A stretch of 64,000 nt of DNA, from assembly GCA_002270295.1 (NCBI GenBank), contig NISF01000015.1, forward strand, positions 1-64,000. Reading direction: 5' to 3'. The DNA comes from Enterobacter sp. 10-1. GTDB lineage: Bacteria; Pseudomonadota; Gammaproteobacteria; Enterobacterales; Enterobacteriaceae. Positions 39,391 through 48,326 of the stretch are shown in pieces. The translations under genes and the position numbers were made by a program. The notes beneath the pieces are model-generated. The model did no database searches and had not been told where the DNA came from. It worked only from the letters and a program-made list of their open reading frames with translations. Each line of letters opens with the position of its first letter. Position 1 is the first letter of the stretch.

Positions 39391-40143
39391 TTAGCTGTCG
39401 AGCAGACGGTAATGCAGAGCGCGTACTACCGCCTGTACGCGATTGCTGGCGCCCAGTTTTCTGGCTGCGGTATTCAGGTGCAACGTCACCGTCGCCACCG
39501 AGCGGTGCAGTTTACGGGCGATCTCTTTGGCGGTGAGCCCTTCAGCAGACCACGCCAGACATTCGCGTTCACGATTGCTTAGCTTCACGTGGAGACAGGT
39601 CAGCATGGTGCTATCGAATAGCGGAAAGGCTGACTCCTGGAACTGGTGGGCAATCAGCATCAGCTGCGCCAGGGTCGCGCTGATTTCCCGTTCCTGACGC
39701 TGGCCGGTATGGATGCCGGTGAGAGTAACGAATCCGCCGTTGGGGAGATGCAGGGGAACCGTTGCTCCACAGGGCATATTGTGTTCACGCATATAGTCGG
39801 TGACTGCGGTAGCGTGATCGTCGAGCCTGCCGCGCAGCATGCTTCTGTCCGGACGTTGATAGGACCAGACGAAGGGCGCGCAGCTCTCCAGCGCACAGTG
39901 TTGTACCGGATCAACCTGGTAATATCCTCGCTCGCACCATAGCTGGCGCATATCCTCCGGTACATTGCACGTTTTCAGCAGCGATGGCGTAATCAGCTCC
40001 CCCTCCAGCGAACGCGGGACCGGCGTGTAGTCGTAAATAACCGCGTCAAATCCCAGCGTCCGGGTGTGCTGGAAAAGCCCACTGAATGCGTCATCCAGGC
40101 TGGTTGCCCGGGTGCTGCCGGGGCGTTCAAACTCCAGTCGCAT
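39391..40143 (-). CDS. LuxR solo, OryR/PipR-type plant-compound-responsive regulator
   Basis: A 250-residue regulator with an autoinducer-binding domain (about 10-165) and a LuxR helix-turn-helix (about 185-245: LTAKEIARKLHRSVATVTLH). By alignment on spacing with TraR, the ligand-pocket residues are Met-65 for Trp57, Trp-69 for Tyr61, Asp-78 and Pro-79 for Asp70/Pro71, and Trp-93 for Trp85. The Met/Trp swap is the mark of the plant-associated LuxR solos (OryR, PsoR, XccR, PipR), which do not respond to acyl-homoserine lactones. No luxI gene is present. AAAGGGGG precedes the start. Peptidase genes flank it and a peptide importer follows, as at pipR loci. Confidence 0.88.
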   Translation of the reverse strand: MRLEFERPGSTRATSLDDAFSGLFQHTRTLGFDAVIYDYTPVPRSLEGELITPSLLKTCNVPEDMRQLWCERGYYQVDPVQHCALESCAPFVWSYQRPDRSMLRGRLDDHATAVTDYMREHNMPCGATVPLHLPNGGFVTLTGIHTGQRQEREISATLAQLMLIAHQFQESAFPLFDSTMLTCLHVKLSNRERECLAWSAEGLTAKEIARKLHRSVATVTLHLNTAARKLGASNRVQAVVRALHYRLLDS

Positions 40144-40252
40144 ATAACCCCCTTTACGTTAAACGAGACCTGCGACGGGCACGATTTGTGCAAAACCGTC
40201 AATAGCTCGCTCTGAGGCATGCAATTCCGGTGCCGTTCCGGCGCAGCGCAAA

Positions 40253-40270
40253 ACTAGTATTTTTGCTAAC
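40253..40270 (+). promoter_or_regulatory. lux-box-like site before peptidase 2 operon
   Basis: ACTAGTA-TTTT-TGCTAAC, matching 11 of 14 arm bases of the palindrome at 39371 with the same 4-bp spacer, and followed by TGTTCAGC. It is 74 bp before the peptidase 2 ATG and about 110 bp upstream of the divergent luxR start, so it could serve both. Confidence 0.6.
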
Positions 40271-40343
40271 TGTTCAGCTTCCGACGTTGTCGTTAGCGTT
40301 AAGGCTACGACACACCAGCAACATCGACGACGAGGAACACACC

Positions 40344-41243
40344 ATGTGGAGCGAAGTAGCGCCCGATCAGTGCCATAACATTGCTGTGGATGGTTATAAC
40401 GTCGTGGCTTATCAATTTGGTGACGGCGATGAGACCGTCCTCTGCCTCAACGGCGGACCTGGGCTGCCCAGCGACTATTTGCGTGAGGCTCACTCCTGCC
40501 TGAAACAGCACGGCTACCGGGTGATTGCCTTTGATCAACTGGGAACCGGGAAATCCGACCGACCGGATGACGCCAGCCTGTGGACCATGGCGCGCTACGT
40601 ACGTGAAGTGGAAACCGTCCGCCAGGCGCTGGGGCTCGGTAAGGTGCATCTGCTTGGTCATTCGTGGGGCGGATGGCTGGCGATTGAAGTGGCATTGCAC
40701 CATCCTGGCGCAATTTGCTCGTTGATTCTGGAAAACACCGTCGCCGATATGCCGCATCTGGTGCAGGAACTGAACCGCCTGCGCGGTGCGCTGGGACCAG
40801 AAACCGTCGCCATGATGCAGCGCTATGAAGCGCTGGACTGGCTGGATCACCCGGCCTATCAGGCGGCGATTACCCTGCTTAATTATCGCCACGTCTGCCG
40901 CCTTGATGTGTGGCCCGAACCTGTTAAGCGATCGCTTGAGGACTGGAATTCGGGGCCGTATATCACAATGCAGGGGCCGAACGAATTCCTCTATACCGGT
41001 AATTTAAAAGCGTGGAACCGCAGCGCGGAACTGGCTTCGATCCGCGTGCCGTGCCTGATAGTCACTGGGCAGCATGATGAACTTACACCCGCCTGCGCCC
41101 TGAAAATGAAGCAGAGACTGGCGAATGCCGAAATAGCAGTTTTTGCCAATAGCAGCCATATGCCGTTTTACGAAGAGCCACAGGCTTACTACCCGGTTCT
41201 GCTCGATTTTCTGGCGCGTCAGCGCGATACGGGAGGATGTTGA
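40344..41243 (+). CDS. proline iminopeptidase-family hydrolase 2
   Basis: A 299-residue S33 hydrolase: LNGGPGLPSDYLREA, FDQLGTGKSDRPDD, LLGHSWGGWLAIEVA (nucleophile Ser), GQHDELTPACA and SSHMPFYEEP. The ATG at 40344 follows GAGGAACACACC; the open frame begins 38 codons earlier in the control region. It is paralogous to peptidase 1. It overlaps the first permease start, so it is the first gene of the peptide-transporter operon. Confidence 0.9.
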   Translation: MWSEVAPDQCHNIAVDGYNVVAYQFGDGDETVLCLNGGPGLPSDYLREAHSCLKQHGYRVIAFDQLGTGKSDRPDDASLWTMARYVREVETVRQALGLGKVHLLGHSWGGWLAIEVALHHPGAICSLILENTVADMPHLVQELNRLRGALGPETVAMMQRYEALDWLDHPAYQAAITLLNYRHVCRLDVWPEPVKRSLEDWNSGPYITMQGPNEFLYTGNLKAWNRSAELASIRVPCLIVTGQHDELTPACALKMKQRLANAEIAVFANSSHMPFYEEPQAYYPVLLDFLARQRDTGGC

Positions 41244-42181
41244 TGCATCGTTACCGCTTTCTGCTTTTTCGCCCGCTACAACTTCTGCCGGTTCTGCTCG
41301 GCATCAGCTTGATCACCTTCATGATGGTGCGGGCGATCCCCGGCGATCCGGCGCGCATTCTGCTGGGGGTCCGCAGCACTCCGGCTGCGCTGGCCCGCAT
41401 CCGCGCGCAGTTTGGTCTCGATGAGCCGCTATGGGTGCAGTACGGCTATTTTCTACGCAACCTGCTGCAAGGAGAACTGGGGAAGTCGATTGTGTATCGC
41501 GTGGATACTCTGAAGCTGATTGGTTCGCGTCTTGAACCAACGCTGTGGCTGGTACTGGGCAGCGTCCTGTTGGCCATTGCCTTGACGGTGCCACTAGCGG
41601 CGATTGCCGCACGTCAGCGTGGACGTCTCGCCGATCGGCTGATTCGTCTTTTTACCACCGCCGGGCTGGGGTTTCCAGCGTTCTGGCTCGGTATCATGCT
41701 GATTCTGCTGTTCAGCATCGTGCTTGGCTGGTTCCCGGTTTCCGGCTACGGCAGCGATTTTTTAGACCAGTTACGCCATATGGTTCTGCCGTGCCTGACC
41801 GTGGCGCTGGCGCTTTCAGCGGTATTAATTCGTAACCTGCGCGCTAGCCTGCTGATGGAGATGAATAGTGACTATGTCGTGGCGGCACGGGCGCGCGGGC
41901 AGCGGGAAAGACGCATTTTCTGGCGACATGTGCTGCCCAATTCGCTGGTGCCAACCATCAATCTGCTGGCGGTGAATATTGGATGGTTAATCGGCAGTAC
42001 TGTAGTTATCGAAAGCGTGTTTGCCATCCCTGGCCTCGGGCAACTGCTGGTAAAGGCGATTTTTAGCCGCGACTACATGGTGGTTCAGGGCGTGGTCATG
42101 GTCTTTGCCCTTGCCACCGTGGCGGTCAGCCTGCTGGCGGACATTCTGACCGTGGCTCTCGACCCGAGGATAAAACTATGA
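41243..42181 (+). CDS. peptide ABC transporter permease, DppB-like
   Basis: A 312-residue permease with the DppB/OppB opening FRPLQLLPVLLGISLITFMM and the coupling loop VVAARARGQRERRIF. The ATG at 41243 is preferred because GGGAGG sits 6 bases ahead and it overlaps the peptidase stop (TGATG). Six membrane segments. Confidence 0.92.
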   Translation: MHRYRFLLFRPLQLLPVLLGISLITFMMVRAIPGDPARILLGVRSTPAALARIRAQFGLDEPLWVQYGYFLRNLLQGELGKSIVYRVDTLKLIGSRLEPTLWLVLGSVLLAIALTVPLAAIAARQRGRLADRLIRLFTTAGLGFPAFWLGIMLILLFSIVLGWFPVSGYGSDFLDQLRHMVLPCLTVALALSAVLIRNLRASLLMEMNSDYVVAARARGQRERRIFWRHVLPNSLVPTINLLAVNIGWLIGSTVVIESVFAIPGLGQLLVKAIFSRDYMVVQGVVMVFALATVAVSLLADILTVALDPRIKL

Positions 42182-43023
42182 AGGTGACGGCAACGTTTTC
42201 CCGTCTGCGTCAGCGGATTATTCCGCGCCAGCAGGCGCTATATGCCGGGCTGGCCATTGTCGGATTGTGGCTGTTGGTGGCCTGCCTGGCACCGTGGATA
42301 GCGCCGTTTGATCCGATTGCTCAGGACGTGTCCTCCAGCCTGCTGTCGCCGGGTGGCGCGCACCCGTTCGGTACTGACAACTTTGGTCGCGATGTCTTTT
42401 CCCGGGTGCTATGGGGCGCGCGGGTCGATCTGCAAATTTGCATTCTGGGAGTCCTGTTCCCCTTTATGCTCGGTACCACGCTGGGTGCGCTCTCCGGCTA
42501 TCTTGGCGGCGTCGTGGATGCGCTGGTGATGCGGGTGATTGATATTGTGCTGGCTTTTCCGTTTCTGGTACTGATGCTGGCGATTATTGCCATCCTCGGG
42601 CCGGGGCTGAGCAGCTTTTATATTGCGATGGCGATAGTGGGCTGGGTCTCCTACGCCCGGCTGGTGCGCGCTCAGGTACTGACGCTGAAACAGCGAGATT
42701 TTATTCTGGCTGCCCGCAGCCTGGGCTATGGACACCTGCGCATTTTGTTCCGCCATCTGCTGCCGAATGCGCTAACCGGCGCGATCGTTTTTTCGATGTC
42801 CGACTGCGTACTGGTGCTGCTAAACGGGGCCTCGGTGAGCTATCTCGGGCTCGGCGTGCAGCCTCCAACCGCTGAATGGGGCGTGATGGTTGCCGAAGGG
42901 CAGAGCTTTATCACCACCGCGTGGTGGATAACGACCTTTCCGGGGATCGCCATCGTGCTGTTGGCAATGGGATTCAGCCTGCTGGCCGATGGGTTGGGGG
43001 ATAAGTTAGGGGAGCGCGTATGA
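42178..43023 (+). CDS. peptide ABC transporter permease, DppC-like
   Basis: A 281-residue permease: PFGTDNFGRDVFSRVLWGAR and the coupling loop FILAARSLGYGHLRILFRH are family marks. It overlaps both neighbours by 4 bp, showing translational coupling across the operon. Confidence 0.92.
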   Translation: MKVTATFSRLRQRIIPRQQALYAGLAIVGLWLLVACLAPWIAPFDPIAQDVSSSLLSPGGAHPFGTDNFGRDVFSRVLWGARVDLQICILGVLFPFMLGTTLGALSGYLGGVVDALVMRVIDIVLAFPFLVLMLAIIAILGPGLSSFYIAMAIVGWVSYARLVRAQVLTLKQRDFILAARSLGYGHLRILFRHLLPNALTGAIVFSMSDCVLVLLNGASVSYLGLGVQPPTAEWGVMVAEGQSFITTAWWITTFPGIAIVLLAMGFSLLADGLGDKLGERV

Positions 43024-44000
43024 GTTTGTTGAAGGTTAATCACCTGACGGTCACGCGTGGTGAAGATATCGCGCTGGTAGATAACGTCTCATTAAGTCTC
43101 GAAGCCGGTGAGATGCTCGGGCTGGTCGGCGAGAGCGGGTCGGGAAAAACCGTAACCTGCCGGGCGCTGATGCGCCTGTTGCCGGGGGCCGGGCTGCGGA
43201 TTACTGGCGGAGAAGTTCTGCTGGGAGGCCGCGATATTTTGTCCCTGAGCGAAGGGCAAATGTCGGCGGTGCGCGGACGGGAAATCGGCATGATTTTCCA
43301 GAACCCCTCCAGCCACTTGAATCCGGTGATGACTATAGGGGAACAGATTGCAGAAAGCCGCCGCCTCCATTTTGGCGCTAACCGTCGTCAGGCGCGGGAG
43401 GATGCGCTGGCGCTGCTGCGACAAGTGGGGGTCCCGGACCCGCAGAATCGGCTCAATAACTATCCGCATGAATTCTCCGGCGGCATGCGTCAGCGGGCGA
43501 TGATTGCCGTCGCCCTCGCACCGGAGCCCACGCTGTTGATTGCCGATGAACCGACGACCGCGCTGGACGTGACCGTGCAGATGCAGATTTTGCGCCTGCT
43601 GAGCGACCTGCGCGCTGAGCTGGGGCTGGCGGTCATTATGATCACTCACGATCTCGGCGTGGTGGCGCAAACCTGTGACCGGATTGCGGTGATGTACGGC
43701 GGCCGACTGTGCGAGGTGGGCGGCAAGCGAGAAGTGCTGGCCGGGCCGTTGCACCCATACACTCGCGGACTTATTGATTGCCAGCCGGTCAGCGAAGGCG
43801 GACAGGGGAGGTTGACGACCATCGACGGCCAGCCGCCGGTTGCCGACCACTTTCCATCGGGCTGCCGTTTTCATCCGCGCTGTCGACGCGCCGATGAGGT
43901 CTGCCTGCACCAGCCGTTGCTACGCTACGGGCAGGATAGCCACAGCCACGCGGCAGCCTGCCATCACATATTGCCGACGCTTATCCGGCGGGAGGGATAA
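43020..44000 (+). CDS. peptide ABC transporter ATPase, DppD-like
   Basis: A 326-residue ATPase with Walker A GESGSGKTVTCRALM, signature FSGGMRQRAMIAVALAPEP, Walker B LLIADEPTTALDV and a C-terminal oligopeptide-type Cys motif FHPRCRRADEVC that in relatives binds an iron-sulphur cluster. It pairs with the next ATPase as a heterodimer. Confidence 0.92.
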   Translation: MSLLKVNHLTVTRGEDIALVDNVSLSLEAGEMLGLVGESGSGKTVTCRALMRLLPGAGLRITGGEVLLGGRDILSLSEGQMSAVRGREIGMIFQNPSSHLNPVMTIGEQIAESRRLHFGANRRQAREDALALLRQVGVPDPQNRLNNYPHEFSGGMRQRAMIAVALAPEPTLLIADEPTTALDVTVQMQILRLLSDLRAELGLAVIMITHDLGVVAQTCDRIAVMYGGRLCEVGGKREVLAGPLHPYTRGLIDCQPVSEGGQGRLTTIDGQPPVADHFPSGCRFHPRCRRADEVCLHQPLLRYGQDSHSHAAACHHILPTLIRREG

Positions 44001-45034
44001 TGGCTCACCCTAACTGGCCGCTGCTTGAGGCCGATAACCTTTCCGTCACCTTTCCGGTTTCCGGCGGGCTTTGGCAAGCGAAAAAAGTGGTGCAAGCGGT
44101 TAACCAGGTCACGGTACAAATTTATCCCGGCGAGACGCTGGGCCTGGTCGGCGAGTCCGGCAGCGGTAAAAGCACCCTTGGACGGGCGCTGTTGCAGCTC
44201 GAACGGGTTGCTGCCGGAGAGGTGCGGTTCGAAGGTCAGCGTATTACGCATGGCTTAACCAGCGATATCGCCCGTCTGCGCCAGCAAAGCGCGATGATTT
44301 TCCAGGATCCTTTTGCGTCATTAAATCCGCGACAGACCGTGGGAGAAAGTATTGCGGAGGTACTGCGCGTTCATCAGAAGGTACCGCGCGCGCAAGTTGC
44401 TCAGCGGGTAGCGGAACTGCTCACCTTGGTTGGCCTGCGTACGCAGCAGGCCGGCGCGAAACCGTCTCAGCTTAGCGGTGGTCAGTGTCAGCGCGCCGGT
44501 ATTGCCAGAGCGCTGGCCATCGAGCCGCGGCTGATTGTGGCGGATGAGTGTGTCGCGGCGTTGGACGTCTCTATTCAGGGGCAGATCGTGAATTTATTGA
44601 TGGATCTGCGGGAGAAGATGGGGCTGGCGATTCTGTTTATTGCTCACGACCTGGCGATTGTGCGTCGGCTCTGCGATCGCGTCGCGGTGATGTATCTCGG
44701 GCGGATCGTGGAGGAGGGGCCTACGGAAGCGGTCTTTACCCGACCACTGCATCCCTATACTGCCGCGCTGGTATCCGCGATCCCGGAAATTGACCCGGAT
44801 AAACCGCTGCCAAAAAATTTGCTGGGGGGCGAGCCGCCCAGCCCCGTCGCTGTTCCACCAGGTTGTGCATTTCATCCGCGCTGCCCTTATGCGCAGGTGC
44901 AGTGCCGCACCGGCGAACCACCACCAACCCGGCAGATTGCCGACCACGCTTATGCCTGCGTATTGAACCACGAAGGCAATGAGACCGTTTTTCCTTTGAC
45001 AGGGGGATCTATTGATGAAGCACAGGCATGTTAA
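44000..45034 (+). CDS. peptide ABC transporter ATPase, DppF-like
   Basis: A 344-residue ATPase: Walker A GESGSGKSTLGRALL, signature LSGGQCQRAGIARALAIEP, Walker B LIVADECVAALDV and C-terminal FHPRCPYAQVQC. Walker B reads ADECVAALDV, where most relatives have ADEPVSALDV; the catalytic Glu is kept. It starts 1 bp into the end of the previous gene and overlaps the binding-protein start by 20 bp. Confidence 0.9.
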   Translation: MAHPNWPLLEADNLSVTFPVSGGLWQAKKVVQAVNQVTVQIYPGETLGLVGESGSGKSTLGRALLQLERVAAGEVRFEGQRITHGLTSDIARLRQQSAMIFQDPFASLNPRQTVGESIAEVLRVHQKVPRAQVAQRVAELLTLVGLRTQQAGAKPSQLSGGQCQRAGIARALAIEPRLIVADECVAALDVSIQGQIVNLLMDLREKMGLAILFIAHDLAIVRRLCDRVAVMYLGRIVEEGPTEAVFTRPLHPYTAALVSAIPEIDPDKPLPKNLLGGEPPSPVAVPPGCAFHPRCPYAQVQCRTGEPPPTRQIADHAYACVLNHEGNETVFPLTGGSIDEAQAC

Positions 45035-46529
45035 ATTACTGGCGGCGAGCGTTTTTCTGACGCTCAGCGTGGTGAGCGAAATAGCGCAGGCGGCAGGTGT
45101 ATTGACCATTGGCCGTCGCGAGGACAGCACCACTTTTGACCCGATAAAATCGGCGCAAAATGCCGACAACTGGGTTTTTTCCAACGTCTTCGATCCGCTG
45201 GTACGGGTGGATAAAACCGGGACTAAGCTGGAGCCTGGCGTGGCAGAGAGCTGGACGATTTCCCCGGACGGCAAGGTCTACACCTTTAAAATTCGCGATA
45301 CCAAATTCTCTGACGGCACACCGCTGACCGCCAACGATGCGGCGTTTAGCCTGTTGCGTATCCGCGATGATCAAGGTTCGCTGTGGCGCGATTCCTACAG
45401 CATTATCGCTAAAGCTGAGGCCACGGACCCGCGCACCCTGGTGGTCACGCTGAAATCGCCCTCAGCGCCATTCTTATCGCAGCTGGCACTGCCGAACGCC
45501 TCGGTGGTTTCACAGCAGGCTATGAAGGCGGAAGGTGAAGAGGCCTTTGCCGAAAAACCGGTAGGTTCCGGCGCGTTCAGCGTTAAAGAGTGGCTGCGTG
45601 GCGAAAAAATCGTGTTGGTTAAGAACCCGAACTTCTGGCAGGCGAAGAACGTCAGCCTGGATGGCGTGGAGTGGTTAACCATTCCGGATGATAATACCCG
45701 AATGCTGAAAGTGCAGGCCGGTGAGCTTGACGCCGCGCTGACCGTGCCTTTCTCGCGCATTGCATCGTTACAAAAAGATGCCAATCTGAAGGTTGAACTG
45801 GATCCTTCCACTCGGGAAGACCATCTGCTGATCAATCATTCTCACGGCGCGCTGGGCAAGGTGGAAGTGCGTCAGGCGCTGGACTTTGCGATTGATAAAG
45901 ACGCTATCGTGAAGACTGTGACCTTTGGGTATGGTCAGGTGGCGAACTCCTACATTCCCGCCGGGGCGCTTTACCACTACGCGGACAATCTTCGCAGGCC
46001 ATACGATCCGCAAAAGGCCAAAGAGATGCTGAAAGCGGCGGGGGCGGTCGATCTGAAGCTGAACTATGTGGTTAACGCCGGGGATGAAGTGGATGAGCAA
46101 ATCGCAATTTTGCTCCAGCAGCAGCTGGCGAAAGTCGGGGTGACGGTGAATTTACAAAAAGTCGATCCGAGCCAGAGCTGGGATATGCTGGTAGCCGGGG
46201 ATTACGATATTTCGGTGATGTACTGGACGAACGATATTCTTGACCCTGACCAGAAAACCACCTTTGTGCTTGGTCATGATGCCAATATGAACTATATGAC
46301 CCGCTATCATAACGAGCAGGTTAAAGCGCTCGTGGCCGCGGCGCGCGTCGAAATGGACAGTGAAAAGCGCGAGCAGATGTATATCGACCTGCAAAAAATG
46401 GCCAAAGCCGACGTAAACTGGGTAGATCTGTATTACAGCCCGTATCGCAACGTCAGCCGCAAGAATATCGACGGTTTTTACCAAAATCCGCTGGGGCGCT
46501 TCTTCCTGGAAGATACCGTCAAAAACTAA
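45015..46529 (+). CDS. peptide ABC transporter substrate-binding protein
   Basis: A 504-residue family 5 binding protein: signal peptide to about 26 (EIAQA), SRREDS-like opening TIGRREDSTTFDPIKS, LEPGVAESWTISPDGKVYTF and KFSDGTPLTANDAAF, all standard. It delivers di- or oligopeptides, or in pipR-type loci perhaps an amide-linked plant signal, to the permeases. AGGGGGA precedes the start. Last gene of the operon. Confidence 0.92.
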   Translation: MKHRHVKLLAASVFLTLSVVSEIAQAAGVLTIGRREDSTTFDPIKSAQNADNWVFSNVFDPLVRVDKTGTKLEPGVAESWTISPDGKVYTFKIRDTKFSDGTPLTANDAAFSLLRIRDDQGSLWRDSYSIIAKAEATDPRTLVVTLKSPSAPFLSQLALPNASVVSQQAMKAEGEEAFAEKPVGSGAFSVKEWLRGEKIVLVKNPNFWQAKNVSLDGVEWLTIPDDNTRMLKVQAGELDAALTVPFSRIASLQKDANLKVELDPSTREDHLLINHSHGALGKVEVRQALDFAIDKDAIVKTVTFGYGQVANSYIPAGALYHYADNLRRPYDPQKAKEMLKAAGAVDLKLNYVVNAGDEVDEQIAILLQQQLAKVGVTVNLQKVDPSQSWDMLVAGDYDISVMYWTNDILDPDQKTTFVLGHDANMNYMTRYHNEQVKALVAAARVEMDSEKREQMYIDLQKMAKADVNWVDLYYSPYRNVSRKNIDGFYQNPLGRFFLEDTVKN

Positions 46530-46538
46530 TGCCTCTTT

Positions 46539-46572
46539 GCGCCGGTTGGTCTCGGCCACCGGCGCTTTTTTT
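46539..46572 (+). terminator. terminator of the peptide transporter operon
   Basis: GCGCCGGT (46539-46546) pairs with ACCGGCGC (46558-46565), followed by seven T. Ten bases after the binding-protein stop. Confidence 0.9.
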
Positions 46573-47220
46573 GATCTTTTCGGACAACACGCTTCCTCGG
46601 GAAACCCTCGACGTGCTTACTCCTACCACGTACAGCAGCTCCTCACGCATTATCAGTAGGTATGGCCTTAGCAGGATGGGGGACAGAACCTATCACACAG
46701 CAGCAGGCTGCACCGGGCTTCGGCGGACTGGCTTCTGCGTCCTGTTTTACGCTTGCGGGGCACCTTCTATACTGCAAAAAAATACTCTCTCCGCAACTAA
46801 ATACGAGTGGGTCCCATTTATTGACAGCCTTTAAGGGCGAGTATAAGGGGAATATAACTGTGTATATACAGTTAATGAGTAAGGATTATCATAGTGAATC
46901 CGCTAAAAGGACACAAAGTGAGAACTTGATTTAACTCCCGCTTACGCCTGTAATCCGAGGGTGGGTTATGCCAGCAACTTTACAATTGTTCGCTCAGAGC
47001 AGCCTCTTAGGGGCTTGCGTACGGGCAAGTTCGTGCAGCAGACATTGCAACGCGGAGTATTTGTTGAAAATTTGTGTTTATGGATCGCTATGGACATCAG
47101 CTTGCCTCGAGTAAGAGGATGGGGATACCGGACAGATATGCCGAAAATATACCCCAACGCCATAGGCTGTTGGGGGTAATCATAATGCCTGGCCGACCTA
47201 CCTGCGAATAACATAGCGGA
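46573..47220. other. gene-poor accessory stretch
   Basis: About 650 bases without a supported gene. Opposed frames of 72-82 codons near 46961-47214 overlap each other; the minus one ends in a Cys/Arg-rich tail (NLPVRKPLRGCSERTIVKLL). No ribosome-binding site supports either. It adjoins a broken plasmid- or phage-like gene, so it is probably mobile-element debris. Confidence 0.4.
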
Positions 47221-47784
47221 CTAAAGACATTGTTTCTCAGTGGTTATTTTCGTTACTGAGCCTGTTTGAGCTTTATCCCCGGTAGTACCATACATAGACA
47301 TCCGATAAACGGCACCAATCGCATCTATATCCGGGCGCAGGCTCGCCGGACACTCTACTGCGGCTTCCGTCCAGTTGGTCCCGGCCTGCACGCGCAGTTC
47401 GCGAAATGACAGCTGGTTTTCGACGGCTGCTGCAGCCAGCTGACGGCTGATTTGCAGGGCTGTTTCGATCCCCCGCGGGGTGACGAGATCTACCGGGCTG
47501 ACGCACGCCTCACGGACCTGGTGAAACAGCCACTGCAGCTCGTCTGGCGTCATCGCCTGAGGGCTAAACACCCCGTCTCCGTTGATTCTCCGGTAGATTT
47601 TTCGCAACGACTGGTCCGGGTCAGTGGACAGCTGCAGAAACTCATCCTGAGGCAGGCTGCTCTGCAGGCTGTGCTCGACCAGACGCTACGTCAGAGCATT
47701 GACCGAGATTTTTTCGCTGCCGGCGCGGTTTTTCAGCAGCTCAATTAATTTTCTGGAAAACCGGAGTGTTAACTGACCGATCAT
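47221..47784 (-). pseudogene. ribbon-helix-helix (CopG/Arc-like) protein broken by a stop codon
   Basis: From an ATG at 47784 (GAGGG ahead) the frame reads IGQLTLRFSRKLIELLKNRA then SEKISVNALT, hits TAG at 47686-47688, and continues in the same frame for 155 codons (RLVEHSLQSSLPQDEFLQL; TPDELQWLFHQVREA; TALQISRQLAAAAVENQLS). The first 45 residues are a ribbon-helix-helix fold; the rest is not recognised. The TAG replaces a sense codon in the second helix (CAG Gln or GAG Glu would each be one change away). Unless the stop is suppressed the DNA-binding domain is lost. A frame restart at an internal codon could make the C-terminal part. Confidence 0.7.
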
Positions 47785-47886
47785 CCGTCTGCCCTCGTCG
47801 TCATTTGGTTTCAGACCAAATGTTATCGACGATGTCCCTTCTAACGCCCACGCTTGCGCCAGCGTGGGTACGTCGTGGAGGTTTTA

Positions 47887-48297
47887 TCAACCCGCTTTCA
47901 CGGCAATCACGTCGATCTCAACTTGCCATTCCGGACGAGCCAAATGTGAAATCATCAGTCCGGTAGAGACCGGGAACACGCCTTTCAACCAGCGGCCCAT
48001 GATGTTGTATACCGTTTCACGGTGGCGAACATCGGTCAGATAAACGGTAATTTTGCAGATCTCTTGCAGGTTGCTGCCGCTCTCTTCCAGCAGCATGTTG
48101 ATGTTGTACATTGCCTGCTCGGTTTGCGCCGCAATATCACCAATGCCCACTGATTCACGGGTGTCTAAGTTTTGCCCAATTTGCCCGCGTAGAAAGACCA
48201 TATTTCCGGCGACAACGGCCTGACACAGATCGTTATCCAGATTTTGTTCCGGATAGGTCTCTTTGGTATTAAACGGACGAATACGCGTGTGTACCAT
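47887..48297 (-). CDS. RidA/YjgF family deaminase
   Basis: A 136-residue Rid protein: FLRGQIGQNLDT, YNINMLLEESGSNLQEICKI and the end RPEWQVEIDVIAVKAG. In true RidA the catalytic Arg lies in a conserved R-x(2)-(V/I)-x(4)-P region; here the equivalent is SHLARPEWQVEID. It hydrolyses reactive enamine/imine intermediates formed in amino-acid breakdown, which fits its place as last gene of an amino-acid uptake and catabolic operon. Confidence 0.9.
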   Translation of the reverse strand: MVHTRIRPFNTKETYPEQNLDNDLCQAVVAGNMVFLRGQIGQNLDTRESVGIGDIAAQTEQAMYNINMLLEESGSNLQEICKITVYLTDVRHRETVYNIMGRWLKGVFPVSTGLMISHLARPEWQVEIDVIAVKAG

Positions 48298-48326
48298 TTT
48301 TTTGCTCCAGGGTGTATTAGCGGCCC

